Shown here one piece after another: positions 1 to 8,655 of a stretch of 64,000 nucleotides of DNA (positions are counted from its first letter, which is position 1; each line of letters begins with the position of its first letter). A program made the position numbers and the translations under genes. The notes below the pieces were generated by a model. The model had not been told where the DNA came from, did no database searches, and was given only the letters and a program-made list of their open reading frames with translations. The stretch comes from CAZAQV01 sp964487255 (GTDB taxonomy: Bacteria > Myxococcota_A > Polyangia > Polyangiales > CAZAQV01): contig CAZAQV010000024.1 in the NCBI GenBank assembly GCA_964487255.1, positions 1 to 64,000 of the forward strand. The letters are read 5' to 3'.

Positions 1-62
1 ATTCGATCGTATTGCCTTTTCCCTTGACTGTTTACGGCCTTCTCATGCAAGCCAGCAATGCA

Positions 63-93
63 GTCTCAATCGGGCCCCGGCTCCCATTGAGAC
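63..93. repeat. Hairpin repeat, copy 1
   Basis: An inverted repeat with arms GTCTCAATCGG and CCCATTGAGAC (one mismatch) around a GC-rich loop. A copy differing at one of 31 bases lies at 29221-29251, directly after a stop codon, which suggests a terminator-like or dispersed palindromic element. Here it may terminate a gene lying before the window. Positions 1-62 hold nothing I can name. Confidence 0.6.
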
Positions 94-143
94 TCGCGAT
101 GAGACAGCAACAGACCTGGCACTTGACGGCCGAGCGAATCACG

Positions 144-179
144 TGTCGACGTTGACATAAGATCTTGTCGACGTTGACA
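144..179. promoter_or_regulatory. Tandem operator-like site
   Basis: The 14-base near-palindrome TGTCGACGTTGACA occurs twice, at 144-157 and 166-179, with centres 22 bases apart (about two helical turns). The first copy is preceded by CACG and the second followed by CGTG, so the whole block is also an imperfect inverted repeat. This is the form expected for cooperative binding of a dimeric regulator upstream of the small membrane-protein gene. No regulator gene is adjacent and the binding protein is unknown. Confidence 0.5.
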
Positions 180-247
180 CGTGCTTGACCCCCCCAAAGT
201 GGGCGAAATACGGTTCGCGCCGAACCAATGCTAGACTGGACAGTGAC

Positions 248-664
248 GTGAGCGGCGAACCCAATTCCGTGAGCAGGTGGTGGAAAGCCGTTCCGCTAGA
301 GCTCGTCCTCGTCGGCAGTCTACTTGGCTTGCTGTTCTTGGTTTCGGTCCTCGCATCGGTAGGGTGGTTCGTACTCGTGCGCGGCGGCATGGCCATCTCG
401 ATCGTCAGCGCGGGGATCGGACTTCCGCTGGAGGCCGTCTACTTCGGGCTCATGCTTCTTTATGCGCGCCGGGATGGCGGCTGGAAGCGAGGCTGGATCT
501 GGCGCTCTTTCGAGCACCACCATCGCCTTAGCCGCAACCAACGTTGGGCGGCAATGCCCTTTTTCTACTTGGGCGCACTTGCGTTTGGTATCGCATCACT
601 GGCAACCATTGCTACGGTCTTCGGCTTGTTCCTCGGCCATGGCGCCAGCTGGAAGCCTGGCTGA
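248..664 (+). CDS. Small membrane protein, unknown function
   Basis: A 138-residue protein I do not recognise. It shows about three hydrophobic segments: residues ~17-38, ~44-66 and ~102-130, separated by a basic stretch containing RRDGGWKRGW and a His-rich FEHHHR segment that should face the cytoplasm. The open frame extends upstream to a TTG at 185, but that would begin just after the operator-like repeats, so the GTG at 248 is preferred; neither start has a clear ribosome binding site. aroC follows 28 bases downstream, so the two may be co-transcribed. Confidence 0.6.
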   Translation: MSGEPNSVSRWWKAVPLELVLVGSLLGLLFLVSVLASVGWFVLVRGGMAISIVSAGIGLPLEAVYFGLMLLYARRDGGWKRGWIWRSFEHHHRLSRNQRWAAMPFFYLGALAFGIASLATIATVFGLFLGHGASWKPG

Positions 665-692
665 GAAGCAGCGAATCGAGTAGCCTCGCATC

Positions 693-1832
693 ATGTCTGG
701 CAGCACATGGGGTCGCGCGTTTCGCGTCACAACCGCGGGGGAGTCACACGGCCCGGCCAATGTCGTCATCATCGACGGCTGCCCCGCTGGGTTGCCGCTT
801 GCGGTGGACGACCTGCTGCCGGACTTGGCACGGCGTAAGCCCGGACAGAGCAAACTCGTCACCCAGCGCAAAGAGGACGACCTGCCCGAAATTCTAAGCG
901 GTGTGTTTGAAGACCGCACGACCGGCACTCCCATCGCCATCATCGTGCGTAACAACGACCAGCGCAGTCGCGACTACAGCGACATCAAGGACAAGTACCG
1001 GCCCGGTCATGCGGACCACAGCTTCGACGCAAAGTATGGCTTCCGTGACTATCGGGGAGGCGGACGCTCGAGTGCACGCGAGACCGTAAGCCGTGTTGCC
1101 GCTGGCGCGGTGGCTAAAAAGGTCCTGCGTATGGCGATCGGCACCGAGGTCATCGGCTTCGTACGCCAGGTGGGCGACCTGCGCGCAAACATCGACGATG
1201 CCTCACAGGTCACGCTCGCTCAGGTCGAACAATACGCAGACGGCTCACCCAACCCGACACGCTGCCCCGACCACGCATGCGCTAAACAAATGGAAGCGCT
1301 CATTCAGTCTGTGCGTAAAGACGGCGACTCGATCGGCGGCATCGCCGAGATCGTGGCCAACCCGTTTGTCGCCGGCGTCGGCGAACCTGTCTTCGACAAG
1401 CTCAAAGCCGAACTCGGAAAAGCCTTGTTCTCGCTCCCCGCGGTCACTGGTGTCGAGTACGGAGCCGGCTTCGCGGTCGCGTCCGCGCGTGGCTCGCAGA
1501 ACAACGACACCTTCACAACTCAGGACGGCCGCATCGTGACCAAGGGCAACCGTCACGGCGGCATGCTCGGCGGCATTTCCTCAGGTATGCCCATCGTTCT
1601 GCGCGCTGCGCTCAAACCGACCAGCAGCATTCCCAAAGCGCAGCCGACCATCACCAAAGATGGCGAGGAAACAACCATCGCTGTGAGGGGACGCCATGAC
1701 CCGTGCCTGCTGCCACGCTTTATCCCCATGGCAGAGGCCATGGTCGCGCTGACGTTGGTCGACTTGTGGCTACTGCAAGTCGCAAAAACGGAAGTTAGCC
1801 GGCTTCTCACCGAGGCATCAAACGAAACATGA
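693..1832 (+). CDS. aroC: Chorismate synthase
   Basis: Converts 5-enolpyruvylshikimate-3-phosphate to chorismate using reduced FMN, the last shared step of aromatic amino acid synthesis in the cytoplasm. The 379-residue length is typical. Visible family signatures are GESHGP near residue 17, the block YRPGHADHSF followed by DYRGGGRSSARET around residues 107-131, and the C-terminal RHDPCLLPR and AEAMVALTLVD. The start ATG lies directly upstream of the conserved WGRAFRVTTAGESHG region, so the N-terminus is secure. Downstream the dipeptidase gene begins after 13 bases, suggesting one transcript. trpBA, which use chorismate-derived precursors, are far away at 38-40 kb. Confidence 0.97.
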   Translation: MSGSTWGRAFRVTTAGESHGPANVVIIDGCPAGLPLAVDDLLPDLARRKPGQSKLVTQRKEDDLPEILSGVFEDRTTGTPIAIIVRNNDQRSRDYSDIKDKYRPGHADHSFDAKYGFRDYRGGGRSSARETVSRVAAGAVAKKVLRMAIGTEVIGFVRQVGDLRANIDDASQVTLAQVEQYADGSPNPTRCPDHACAKQMEALIQSVRKDGDSIGGIAEIVANPFVAGVGEPVFDKLKAELGKALFSLPAVTGVEYGAGFAVASARGSQNNDTFTTQDGRIVTKGNRHGGMLGGISSGMPIVLRAALKPTSSIPKAQPTITKDGEETTIAVRGRHDPCLLPRFIPMAEAMVALTLVDLWLLQVAKTEVSRLLTEASNET

Positions 1833-1845
1833 GCGTAGGTCTGCC

Positions 1846-2874
1846 ATGACCTCGCCGACCAAAAACTCGATCGAAGAAGACGCGCGCATGCTCATCGCCG
1901 AAAGCGATGTCATCGACCTGCATGTCGACTCGTTCATTTGGCACCGCTTGTTTGGCTACAACCCGGCCAAGCGACACGGCAAAGGGCTGCTTCGAGCACG
2001 CTTCTCACACCAAGCCGACCTGCCACGCTTTCGCGAGGCCGGTGTGGACGGCGCAACTTGGGTCATCACAACCAACCCCTTTCGCAGTGCTTCGGGCCGC
2101 GCGCGTGCGTTCGACCGAAACATCCGCGCGCTCAGCAAACTGCTTGAGTCAGACCCCAACACGGCGGTCGTCGGCTCGTTTCGTGAGTACCAGCTCGCGC
2201 GCGAGCAGGGGCTTCATGCGGCCTTTATCGGCGTCCAAGGAGGCAACGCGTTCGGTGGTCGCTTTGCTCTACTCGAAGAGCATGCGCACCACCTGTTGCG
2301 CGTCACGGTCACCCATCTCACCGACTCGCCGATTGGAGCGGCCTCCACGCCATGGGTCGGTGGACGCGGCGGGCTTCAAAAACGTGGGCACGAACTCGTC
2401 GAGGTGCTCAACGCCAACCGCATTCTTGTCGACCTGGCGCACGTCGCCCGCCCGAGTTTCTTCGACGCGATCAAGACGCACGCCAAGGACTTGCCGCCGG
2501 TTGTCACGCACACGGGCATCGACGCTGTGCATCCTTCGTGGCGCAACCTCACGGACGAACAGATCAAGGCGATCGCGGATCGCGGCGGGTTGGTCGGCAT
2601 CATCTTCGAGGTGACGTTTTTGGCGCCCTGGGGTCGGGCTTCGCGCGAGCACCTCATCGACCACATTCAGCACGTTATCGAGCTCGTCGGCGAAGATCAC
2701 GTGGCGCTGGGCAGCGACTGGGACGGCTTCATCCGCACGCCGCGCGATATCCCGACCTGTCTGGAGCTGCCGCTGCTCGTCCAAAGCATGCTAGCCCGTG
2801 GCTGGAAGCACGAACGCATTCAGAAAATCCTGGGCAAAAACTTTCTGCGTGTACTCGGCGAAACCCGACCATGA
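1846..2874 (+). CDS. Membrane-dipeptidase family (M19) protein
   Basis: A 342-residue amidohydrolase-fold protein matching the M19 dipeptidase family, which usually hydrolyses dipeptides with a two-zinc centre. Seen by eye: HVD at residues 26-28 (first metal pair), DLAH at 196-199, VTHTG with His222, the WRNLTDEQIKAIA block typical of the family, and LGSDWDGF with Asp291. The position normally held by the metal-bridging Glu is Gln131 in GVQGG, so metal binding or activity may differ. There is no signal peptide, so it is probably cytoplasmic. It follows aroC by 13 bases and precedes a VOC protein by 39 bases on the same strand. Confidence 0.85.
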   Translation: MTSPTKNSIEEDARMLIAESDVIDLHVDSFIWHRLFGYNPAKRHGKGLLRARFSHQADLPRFREAGVDGATWVITTNPFRSASGRARAFDRNIRALSKLLESDPNTAVVGSFREYQLAREQGLHAAFIGVQGGNAFGGRFALLEEHAHHLLRVTVTHLTDSPIGAASTPWVGGRGGLQKRGHELVEVLNANRILVDLAHVARPSFFDAIKTHAKDLPPVVTHTGIDAVHPSWRNLTDEQIKAIADRGGLVGIIFEVTFLAPWGRASREHLIDHIQHVIELVGEDHVALGSDWDGFIRTPRDIPTCLELPLLVQSMLARGWKHERIQKILGKNFLRVLGETRP

Positions 2875-2913
2875 ACAACGAAAAGCTCGACACACCAACA
2901 AGGGAGACCGAAC

Positions 2914-3396
2914 ATGACTGAAATGACAACATGCCTGTGGTTCGACCACGGCCAGGCAAGCAAGGCCGCTGAGTTCTATGCGGCGACCTTTCCCGATAGC
3001 CACGTTGGCCGTGTCAACACCGCACCCGGAGATTTTCCGGGAGGAAAACAAGGCACAGAGTTAACGGTCGAGTTCACCCTCTTAGGCCAGAAATTTGTCG
3101 GTCTCAACGGTGGGCCGAACTTTACACCCAACGAGTCCGTGAGTTTTATGGTGGTTACCGAAGACCAAGAGCAAACCGACCGCTACTGGAGTGCGCTTGT
3201 GGAAAATGGTGGCAGCGAGAGCGCCTGCGGGTGGTGCAAAGACCGCTGGGGATATTCGTGGCAAATCACGCCAAGGCGCTTGCTTGAACTCACAACCAGT
3301 TCCAACCCCACCGAAGCCAAACGTGCGTTCGATGCCATGATGACGATGCACAAGATCGACATCGCAGCCCTGGAAAGCGCGGTCAACAAAGGGTGA
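2914..3396 (+). CDS. VOC-family (PhnB / 3-dmu-9 type) protein
   Basis: A 160-residue protein of the vicinal-oxygen-chelate fold, subfamily PhnB/3-demethylubiquinone methyltransferase-like. Seen: TCLWFDHGQASKAAEFYAATF at the N-terminus, then PGDFPGGKQGTELTVEF, GLNGGPNFTPNESVSFMV, and CGWCKDRWGYSWQITPR, all characteristic of the subfamily. The name 3-demethylubiquinone methyltransferase is a historical annotation and the real substrate is generally unknown. The start has a good purine-rich ribosome site (AAGGGAGA) upstream. It converges on the rhodanese gene with only 20 bases between stop codons. Confidence 0.88.
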   Translation: MTEMTTCLWFDHGQASKAAEFYAATFPDSHVGRVNTAPGDFPGGKQGTELTVEFTLLGQKFVGLNGGPNFTPNESVSFMVVTEDQEQTDRYWSALVENGGSESACGWCKDRWGYSWQITPRRLLELTTSSNPTEAKRAFDAMMTMHKIDIAALESAVNKG

Positions 3397-3416
3397 AAGC
3401 AACGGCTCCTGCACAC

Positions 3417-4403
3417 CTACGGTTCTTTGGGCAGCTCCTCGCGGCTGCCCCACTCCGCCCACGAGCCGTCGTAGAGACGAACATCTGGGAAACCAAGGTG
3501 GCGCATGACCAGATAGTCCATCGATGCCCGGGCCCCTGTCTGACAATAGGCGACGTGGGTTTGTTGGTCTTCTACAGCCGAGAACTGAGCGCGCAGCGTC
3601 TCTTCGTCGAGCAAGAAGCCGCCGGCGACGAGGGTGTTCCAATCGACGGAGACCGCACCCGGAATGTGCCCCGCGTCATACTCGGCACTCGAGCGGGCGT
3701 CGACGATAGCTACCGTGTCATCCTCAAGGTGCGCCAATACCCAATCCGCATCGACCCGCCGCTCGGCATCCACGGTCGGCGTCGAGACGGTCGTCGGATC
3801 TACTTCGGCCGCCGCCGACTCATCGATCGCGCCGCCCCACGCGCGGTATCCCCCGTCGAGTAGCGCGACGCGGTCGTGTCCAAAGTACTCGAAGGTCCAA
3901 AACACGCGCGCAACATTGAGATCCGTCGCATCGCCAGCGAGCACGAGGTCACCATCGAGATCGAGCCCAGCTTCTCCGACAACCGTTGCGAACGCATCGG
4001 CCGTAACCACCTGCCCTCCGATGCCATCGACGGTGGTTCGAAGCTGCGACGCATTGATCCAGAGCGCTCCCGGTATCCGACCTGCGTCATAGGCAGCGCG
4101 CGCACGGACATCGACCACGGTGAGATCGGCGAGGTTGGCTTCGAGAAAGTCGGCGTTCACCACAACGACGTATTCACCACCGAGCAAAGAGCTTGCGTTA
4201 GAGCGAGCATCCCGCTCGCTGGCGTCCTCTGCACGAGCGTCTACGCCCCCATCGATGCCCGTCTCCACGCCATCGGTCCCACCGCCGCACCCGAGCAGGA
4301 GCAGCGGGGATGCCCACGCTGCGACGAAAAAAAGGTTTCGTTGCCAAAGACTATTCACTCCGAGGCGATAGCGCAGTGACCGTCGCTTCACCAGTTGGCC
4401 CAC
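3417..4403 (-). CDS. Two-domain rhodanese lipoprotein
   Basis: A 328-residue thiosulfate/mercaptopyruvate sulfurtransferase-like protein with a lipoprotein signal (hydrophobic run ending LLLLGC near residue 39), an Asp/Gly-rich linker, and two rhodanese domains at about residues 75-190 and 205-325. The C-terminal domain has the active-site loop AYCQTGARAS with the catalytic Cys; the N-terminal domain has no Cys at the matching loop (AGDATDLN), the normal arrangement for tandem rhodaneses. The chosen start is GTG at 4403 with GGGG upstream; a GTG at 4358 is an alternative. It lies 26 bases after the glycosyltransferase gene and may be the last gene of that operon, acting at the cell envelope. 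Confidence 0.85.
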   Translation of the reverse strand: MGQLVKRRSLRYRLGVNSLWQRNLFFVAAWASPLLLLGCGGGTDGVETGIDGGVDARAEDASERDARSNASSLLGGEYVVVVNADFLEANLADLTVVDVRARAAYDAGRIPGALWINASQLRTTVDGIGGQVVTADAFATVVGEAGLDLDGDLVLAGDATDLNVARVFWTFEYFGHDRVALLDGGYRAWGGAIDESAAAEVDPTTVSTPTVDAERRVDADWVLAHLEDDTVAIVDARSSAEYDAGHIPGAVSVDWNTLVAGGFLLDEETLRAQFSAVEDQQTHVAYCQTGARASMDYLVMRHLGFPDVRLYDGSWAEWGSREELPKEP

Positions 4404-4429
4404 TCTGACCCCGCTTGTTGCGATCCTAT

Positions 4430-5569
4430 TTATGGTTCAAGGGCGTCGCGGCAGGCGCGGACCAGGCCCGCAGCAGTAGCGTCCCACGTGTGCTCCGCGG
4501 CAAAGCCCGGACCTTGCTCGCGAACGCGCTCAGCAAGCGCATCATCGGATACGGCCGTCGCTAGCGCTTGACCGATCGAGTCGACATCGAGCGGGTCGAA
4601 GAGCACACCGAAGTCACCAACCACCTCCGGTAGCGCGCCGGTTTTTGACGCGCAGGTCGGCACGCCGGCAGCCGCAGCTTCAAGCGCCGGCAGACCGAAA
4701 CCTTCGTGCAAACCCGCCATGATGACCAGCGAGGCGCCCCGAACGAGCGGCGGCATCACTTCGTCGGCCACAAAACCCAAGAACCGCACGCGCCCTTCGA
4801 GGCCATGCGCAGCAGCCGCGTCTCGAATCTGCTGCTCGGCGCCCCAGTCTTTGCCCGCAAGCGCCAAGGTGTACTGCTCGGCGAGGCCGGAACGCTTGAA
4901 AGCTTGCACCAAGCGAATGTGGTTCTTCCCGGGGTGCTCAAGACGCGCCGCGTACAAAAAGTACGGGTCTTCAAGGCCCAGCTGCGAGCGCACGCGTGCG
5001 CCTTCTGTGTCTGCAGACTCGACGGGCGCAAACCGCTTGGCGTCCACGCCGTTCCAGACCACATCGATGGGTGGGCTTTTGTCACCGAGCACGTCGATCA
5101 CGTCACGTTTGGTCGCGTGACTCACCGCGACCAGGCGGGTGGCGAAGCGCAGGCTCGGGATCATGACGTAGCGAAAGTAAAACATGCGTAGCGGGTCGTA
5201 CTTCTTGGCAACGTGCAACTGGGCCAAATCGTGCACGACCGAGACCGTCGGCAAGAGCGGCACCATCGACGTGCGCCGGTTCGCGGCCGGCAAGAGCAAC
5301 ACGTCCGCCGCGTATTTCTTTGCGGTTTGGGTGACCGCCGTCAGATACCACGCCGCACTCGGCCCAGGCTGGTCGACCGGAACCGCAACGAACTCGACGC
5401 CATCGAGATGATGGTTGTAGGCCGCGCGATCGAGTTCTGTCCCGAGCACGAGCAACTCGCCACCGCCGCGCTCGACCTCCGCGCGAACACGCGGCAACAC
5501 GCGATCGACGTACACCCCGATACCCGAGCGCCCGTGGTCGCTTCCTCCTAGTGCGATCGCCAGCTTCAT
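4430..5569 (-). CDS. GT4-family glycosyltransferase
   Basis: A 379-residue retaining glycosyltransferase of the GT-B fold (GT4, Glycos_transf_1). The N-terminal half has VYVDRVLPRVRAEV and TVSVVHDLAQLH; the nucleotide-sugar binding C-terminal half has YAARLEHPGKNH, VRFLGFV and the conserved GLHEGFGLPALEAAAAG with the donor-binding Glu pair. The ATG at 5569 (MKLAIALGG) fits the family N-terminus better than an upstream extension of 12 residues. It is distal in the flippase/NRPS operon, following the nucleotidase-like gene by 60 bases, so it probably transfers a sugar onto the glycan exported by that system. Donor and acceptor cannot be told. Confidence 0.9.
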   Translation of the reverse strand: MKLAIALGGSDHGRSGIGVYVDRVLPRVRAEVERGGGELLVLGTELDRAAYNHHLDGVEFVAVPVDQPGPSAAWYLTAVTQTAKKYAADVLLLPAANRRTSMVPLLPTVSVVHDLAQLHVAKKYDPLRMFYFRYVMIPSLRFATRLVAVSHATKRDVIDVLGDKSPPIDVVWNGVDAKRFAPVESADTEGARVRSQLGLEDPYFLYAARLEHPGKNHIRLVQAFKRSGLAEQYTLALAGKDWGAEQQIRDAAAAHGLEGRVRFLGFVADEVMPPLVRGASLVIMAGLHEGFGLPALEAAAAGVPTCASKTGALPEVVGDFGVLFDPLDVDSIGQALATAVSDDALAERVREQGPGFAAEHTWDATAAGLVRACRDALEP

Positions 5570-5629
5570 GTCTAACCGCCTAGTATGGCAACCGACGCGA
5601 CGCACGCAAATTCGCGGGTGGACCTCCGT

Positions 5630-8617
5630 TTAGAGCTGAAGGACGGCGTGGGCGTCAAGGCCCACGCCAATAATGGTACTGCCAGCGATTTCCTTTAGCC
5701 CCGCAACCTTGCCACGAACGAAAAACAGGTCTGCAAAGGCGTAGATCGAGAGCCACTCGGTTAGCGGCGTAGTGATGCGGTTGTCGCTTTGAATCACCAA
5801 TCCGAGGTCGATCGCGCGGTCGTCACTGTCCTCAAACAGGTAACGGGCTTTTGATTCGCTTGTCAAAACAACGATCGACACTTCGAGCCGAAGTTTGAGC
5901 TCTGCGCCGATGCCCACGTCCGCGACGGGGCCCGACCCAACATCTTGTTGCGCAAGCACGAAAAGACGAAACTCACGAAATGGCGTGGTGGACGTGAGTG
6001 AAAAGCCTGCCTGCTCGCGCAGCAGGTGCTGGTGCGGAAGCTTGCCGCCAGCGGGGTCGTCGACGGCGGTAAACTCTGTGTCGTACTCGAAGCGCGCGAA
6101 CGGAACGAGCGGCCAGGCATCGTTAGCAAGGTCGAGCGAGATGCTGTTGAAGCGCAGCTCCGTATATACCAGCAGATCATCGACCGGCTCCCGCTCCACA
6201 TCGTCGAGCTTGACCTGTTGATACGCGGCCTTTGCGCGCGTCTCCCACGCGATGTCGGCATCGTCGTAGAGCAGTGCAATGTCCAATGCCGAGGCGATCG
6301 CAAAATTGTCGGGCGTCGTCACGCGCGTTTCCCGGGTCCCCGCGTACTGCGCCGTATCACCTGTGTTGGAAAACTGCGACACCCGAACACTCAGTGAGTC
6401 GAGCCGAAACTCCCAACGAGGCGTGACACGCCCGGCGTGCGGCTGCAGCATGTCGACCACCGCCGGGAGGTTTGCCGGGTCGAACGCACCGCTCGGCCCC
6501 GCCCACGATGCAAGTTGCGCAGCGAGGTCATCGGCGACCGTGCCCGCGATAACCGTACTGCCGACCCAGCCTTCAAACGCTGCGAGATCGAGTACCCGCT
6601 CACCGAGGAGCACCCGATAGGTCCGACTTTCATCGAGTGGGCGACCCGAAACCTGGTCGGTGTCGATACCAGATGCAAAAACATACGCCTCAGGACGCAC
6701 CCTTCCGGCTGCCTGACGTTTGAGGTAGCTCTGGACCTTCTTGAGTTCGGCACCGCTAAGTTCAACGCGCAGCAGCGGTTCGGGCGTGTCGAGCCATTCG
6801 GTCGTGAACAGAGACGGCAAGTCACCGACGGTTTGGCTTCGGCGCTCCATGTTGCGCATCAAAACGACATCGACTTCGCGTGCCTCGCGGATCGAGTTAG
6901 TCACAAGCCGCATCCAAAGCGGGTCGCTCCAGCGTGCCGGTTCGTCCCGCAAGACTTCATCGAAGTGGTCGCGGTGGAGCACCTTGTCACCCCACACCAT
7001 GGCTTCAAGCTTAGGGGCCTTGGCCAGCACGGTTTCCGCTGCCGGAAGAACGATGTCGGAAAGGCGCCCAACCCACAGCTCTTCCTTTGCGCGACGCTGC
7101 ATAAAAAGCTTGGGGTCTCTGGGCGCGGAAAACAAAATGGGTTCGTCTCGACGCCTCAAAGACGTGGGCTCGCCCGCCCGCACTTCGAGCTCAAGCTCTG
7201 TCACGGCGACTTCGTTGAGGACCACGGTGTCGAGCGGGCGTCGACCCCGAAGAGTCGCGCGCGCAGCGTCTGCTTCGGTACGAAATGTTCGCGAATAGAG
7301 CCCCTGCCAAGTCTCACCGGCAACCACCAGATCCACGTTGTGGGCCGAGCGCAAGCGACGGGTAAGGTCTCCCTTGGCTGAGGCCGCAAACACAACCACG
7401 AGATCAGCAAGCTTTTCATCGCGAATTTCTCGGACAGTGCGGGTGAGGGCATCGATCGGACCCGTGATCGTCCACTGCTTGCGAACCGACGGCGTGATGC
7501 GACCCGACGCATGGCTACTCAGTAGCGCCGGGTCGACCAAGCCGATGATCGCGACACGCAGGTCACCGACTGTAACAAGTTGCCTGCGCGGAAACACGTG
7601 TGTGCCGTCTTTCTTAAGCAGATTCGCGGCCACGAAGGGGACCTCGTGTTTGTGTGCAAAAGCGCCCAGCGCAGATGGCCCCATCGCCAGCTCCGTCACA
7701 TTGACCGAAACGGCGTGGGGCCGAAGTCGAGCCAAAGGCGCGACGCACAAGTCGCCGTAGATCAGCTGCGTCCGCATCAGGTCGCCTGGGTGAAGAACGA
7801 GCGCGTCGGGCGCCTGAGCGCGCTTGCTCTCGACGAAGGGTACGACGCGGTCACCCGAACGCATGGGTTTGCCGGCGAAGTAGAACACCGACTCAGACTC
7901 GGGCGTCTTTGCGGTGGCGGTGCTTGCGAAAAGGCGCGCATAGTGGAGGATCTGATCGGATGGCTCGGGTGCATTTTCGCTGCGTGCCAGAGCGTAGACA
8001 ACGCGGCCGTCCTTGAGCGTGTACCGGAAGCGACGCCAGGAACGGCGCTGATAATCCGGATACGCCGCGGACTCGGTGATCACACGCGAGAAACCCGTCC
8101 CCGTACCAACTTCCTCGAAGAACAGCTCGGTCGGACTCTCGAAGACCGTCTGTTCTCCAAGCGGCTCACGTTTCGCGTCCGCAAGTTGTTCAAGTAGATG
8201 CGAGACGATGCGTCCATCGGACAGCTCTTTTTGGGGAACGATGAACCAGTCGTCGGAGAGCAGCGCACTCATGCCCGACGCTCCCGCGAAGAAGCTTCCC
8301 TCATGCGATTCGAAGTGACGATACATGGCCGAAAGGCCGTTGATATCGGCCCGCGCTTGGGCCAGACAGCCACTAGGCGGGATGAGCCAGCGAAGGGTCT
8401 CGCGCGACTGCGCTTCACCAACGCTCTGTTCGTCCGATGCTTGCGTCTCGTTCGGGTTCTGTTCAAGTTGCTGCGCCTGTTGCGGCACGCCCGGATCCGT
8501 CTCGTTGCCGTCTTGTGCACGCGCGCCGCTCGGCAGGAGTTCGGCCACAACGCAGAACACGGCCAGCTTCCACCCAAGCCGCAACCTCGTACACCTGCTC
8601 GCTGCACTCGTCTTCAA
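5630..8617 (-). CDS. Degenerate 5'-nucleotidase-like envelope protein
   Basis: A 995-residue exported protein with a signal peptide ending near ARAQ (residue 34). Residues ~245-720 follow the order of UshA-type 5'-nucleotidases: GD at 278-279, a FVAANLL block at 328-333, and a later substrate-domain-like stretch (EPLLRVELSGAELKKV, SGIDTDQVSGRP). The metal and catalytic motifs are altered: the GNHE position reads NVTE (306-309) and the GH.H position reads AGETW (433-437). From ~755 to the end alternating aromatic/polar segments suggest a beta-barrel, ending in a hydrophobic residue pattern (HAVLQL). It is 38 bases after a glycosyltransferase gene in the operon. Activity is doubtful; a binding or scaffold role is possible. 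Confidence 0.65.
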   Translation of the reverse strand: MKTSAASRCTRLRLGWKLAVFCVVAELLPSGARAQDGNETDPGVPQQAQQLEQNPNETQASDEQSVGEAQSRETLRWLIPPSGCLAQARADINGLSAMYRHFESHEGSFFAGASGMSALLSDDWFIVPQKELSDGRIVSHLLEQLADAKREPLGEQTVFESPTELFFEEVGTGTGFSRVITESAAYPDYQRRSWRRFRYTLKDGRVVYALARSENAPEPSDQILHYARLFASTATAKTPESESVFYFAGKPMRSGDRVVPFVESKRAQAPDALVLHPGDLMRTQLIYGDLCVAPLARLRPHAVSVNVTELAMGPSALGAFAHKHEVPFVAANLLKKDGTHVFPRRQLVTVGDLRVAIIGLVDPALLSSHASGRITPSVRKQWTITGPIDALTRTVREIRDEKLADLVVVFAASAKGDLTRRLRSAHNVDLVVAGETWQGLYSRTFRTEADAARATLRGRRPLDTVVLNEVAVTELELEVRAGEPTSLRRRDEPILFSAPRDPKLFMQRRAKEELWVGRLSDIVLPAAETVLAKAPKLEAMVWGDKVLHRDHFDEVLRDEPARWSDPLWMRLVTNSIREAREVDVVLMRNMERRSQTVGDLPSLFTTEWLDTPEPLLRVELSGAELKKVQSYLKRQAAGRVRPEAYVFASGIDTDQVSGRPLDESRTYRVLLGERVLDLAAFEGWVGSTVIAGTVADDLAAQLASWAGPSGAFDPANLPAVVDMLQPHAGRVTPRWEFRLDSLSVRVSQFSNTGDTAQYAGTRETRVTTPDNFAIASALDIALLYDDADIAWETRAKAAYQQVKLDDVEREPVDDLLVYTELRFNSISLDLANDAWPLVPFARFEYDTEFTAVDDPAGGKLPHQHLLREQAGFSLTSTTPFREFRLFVLAQQDVGSGPVADVGIGAELKLRLEVSIVVLTSESKARYLFEDSDDRAIDLGLVIQSDNRITTPLTEWLSIYAFADLFFVRGKVAGLKEIAGSTIIGVGLDAHAVLQL

Positions 8618-8655
8618 AACGCCGCGACCTTACCGCGGATGACGCATCTGACAAC

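Noticed and set aside
6437..7381. Long plus-strand open frame of 314 codons
   Set aside because: It lies fully inside and antisense to the nucleotidase-like gene, whose signal peptide and domain order are convincing; the antisense translation shows no recognisable motif.
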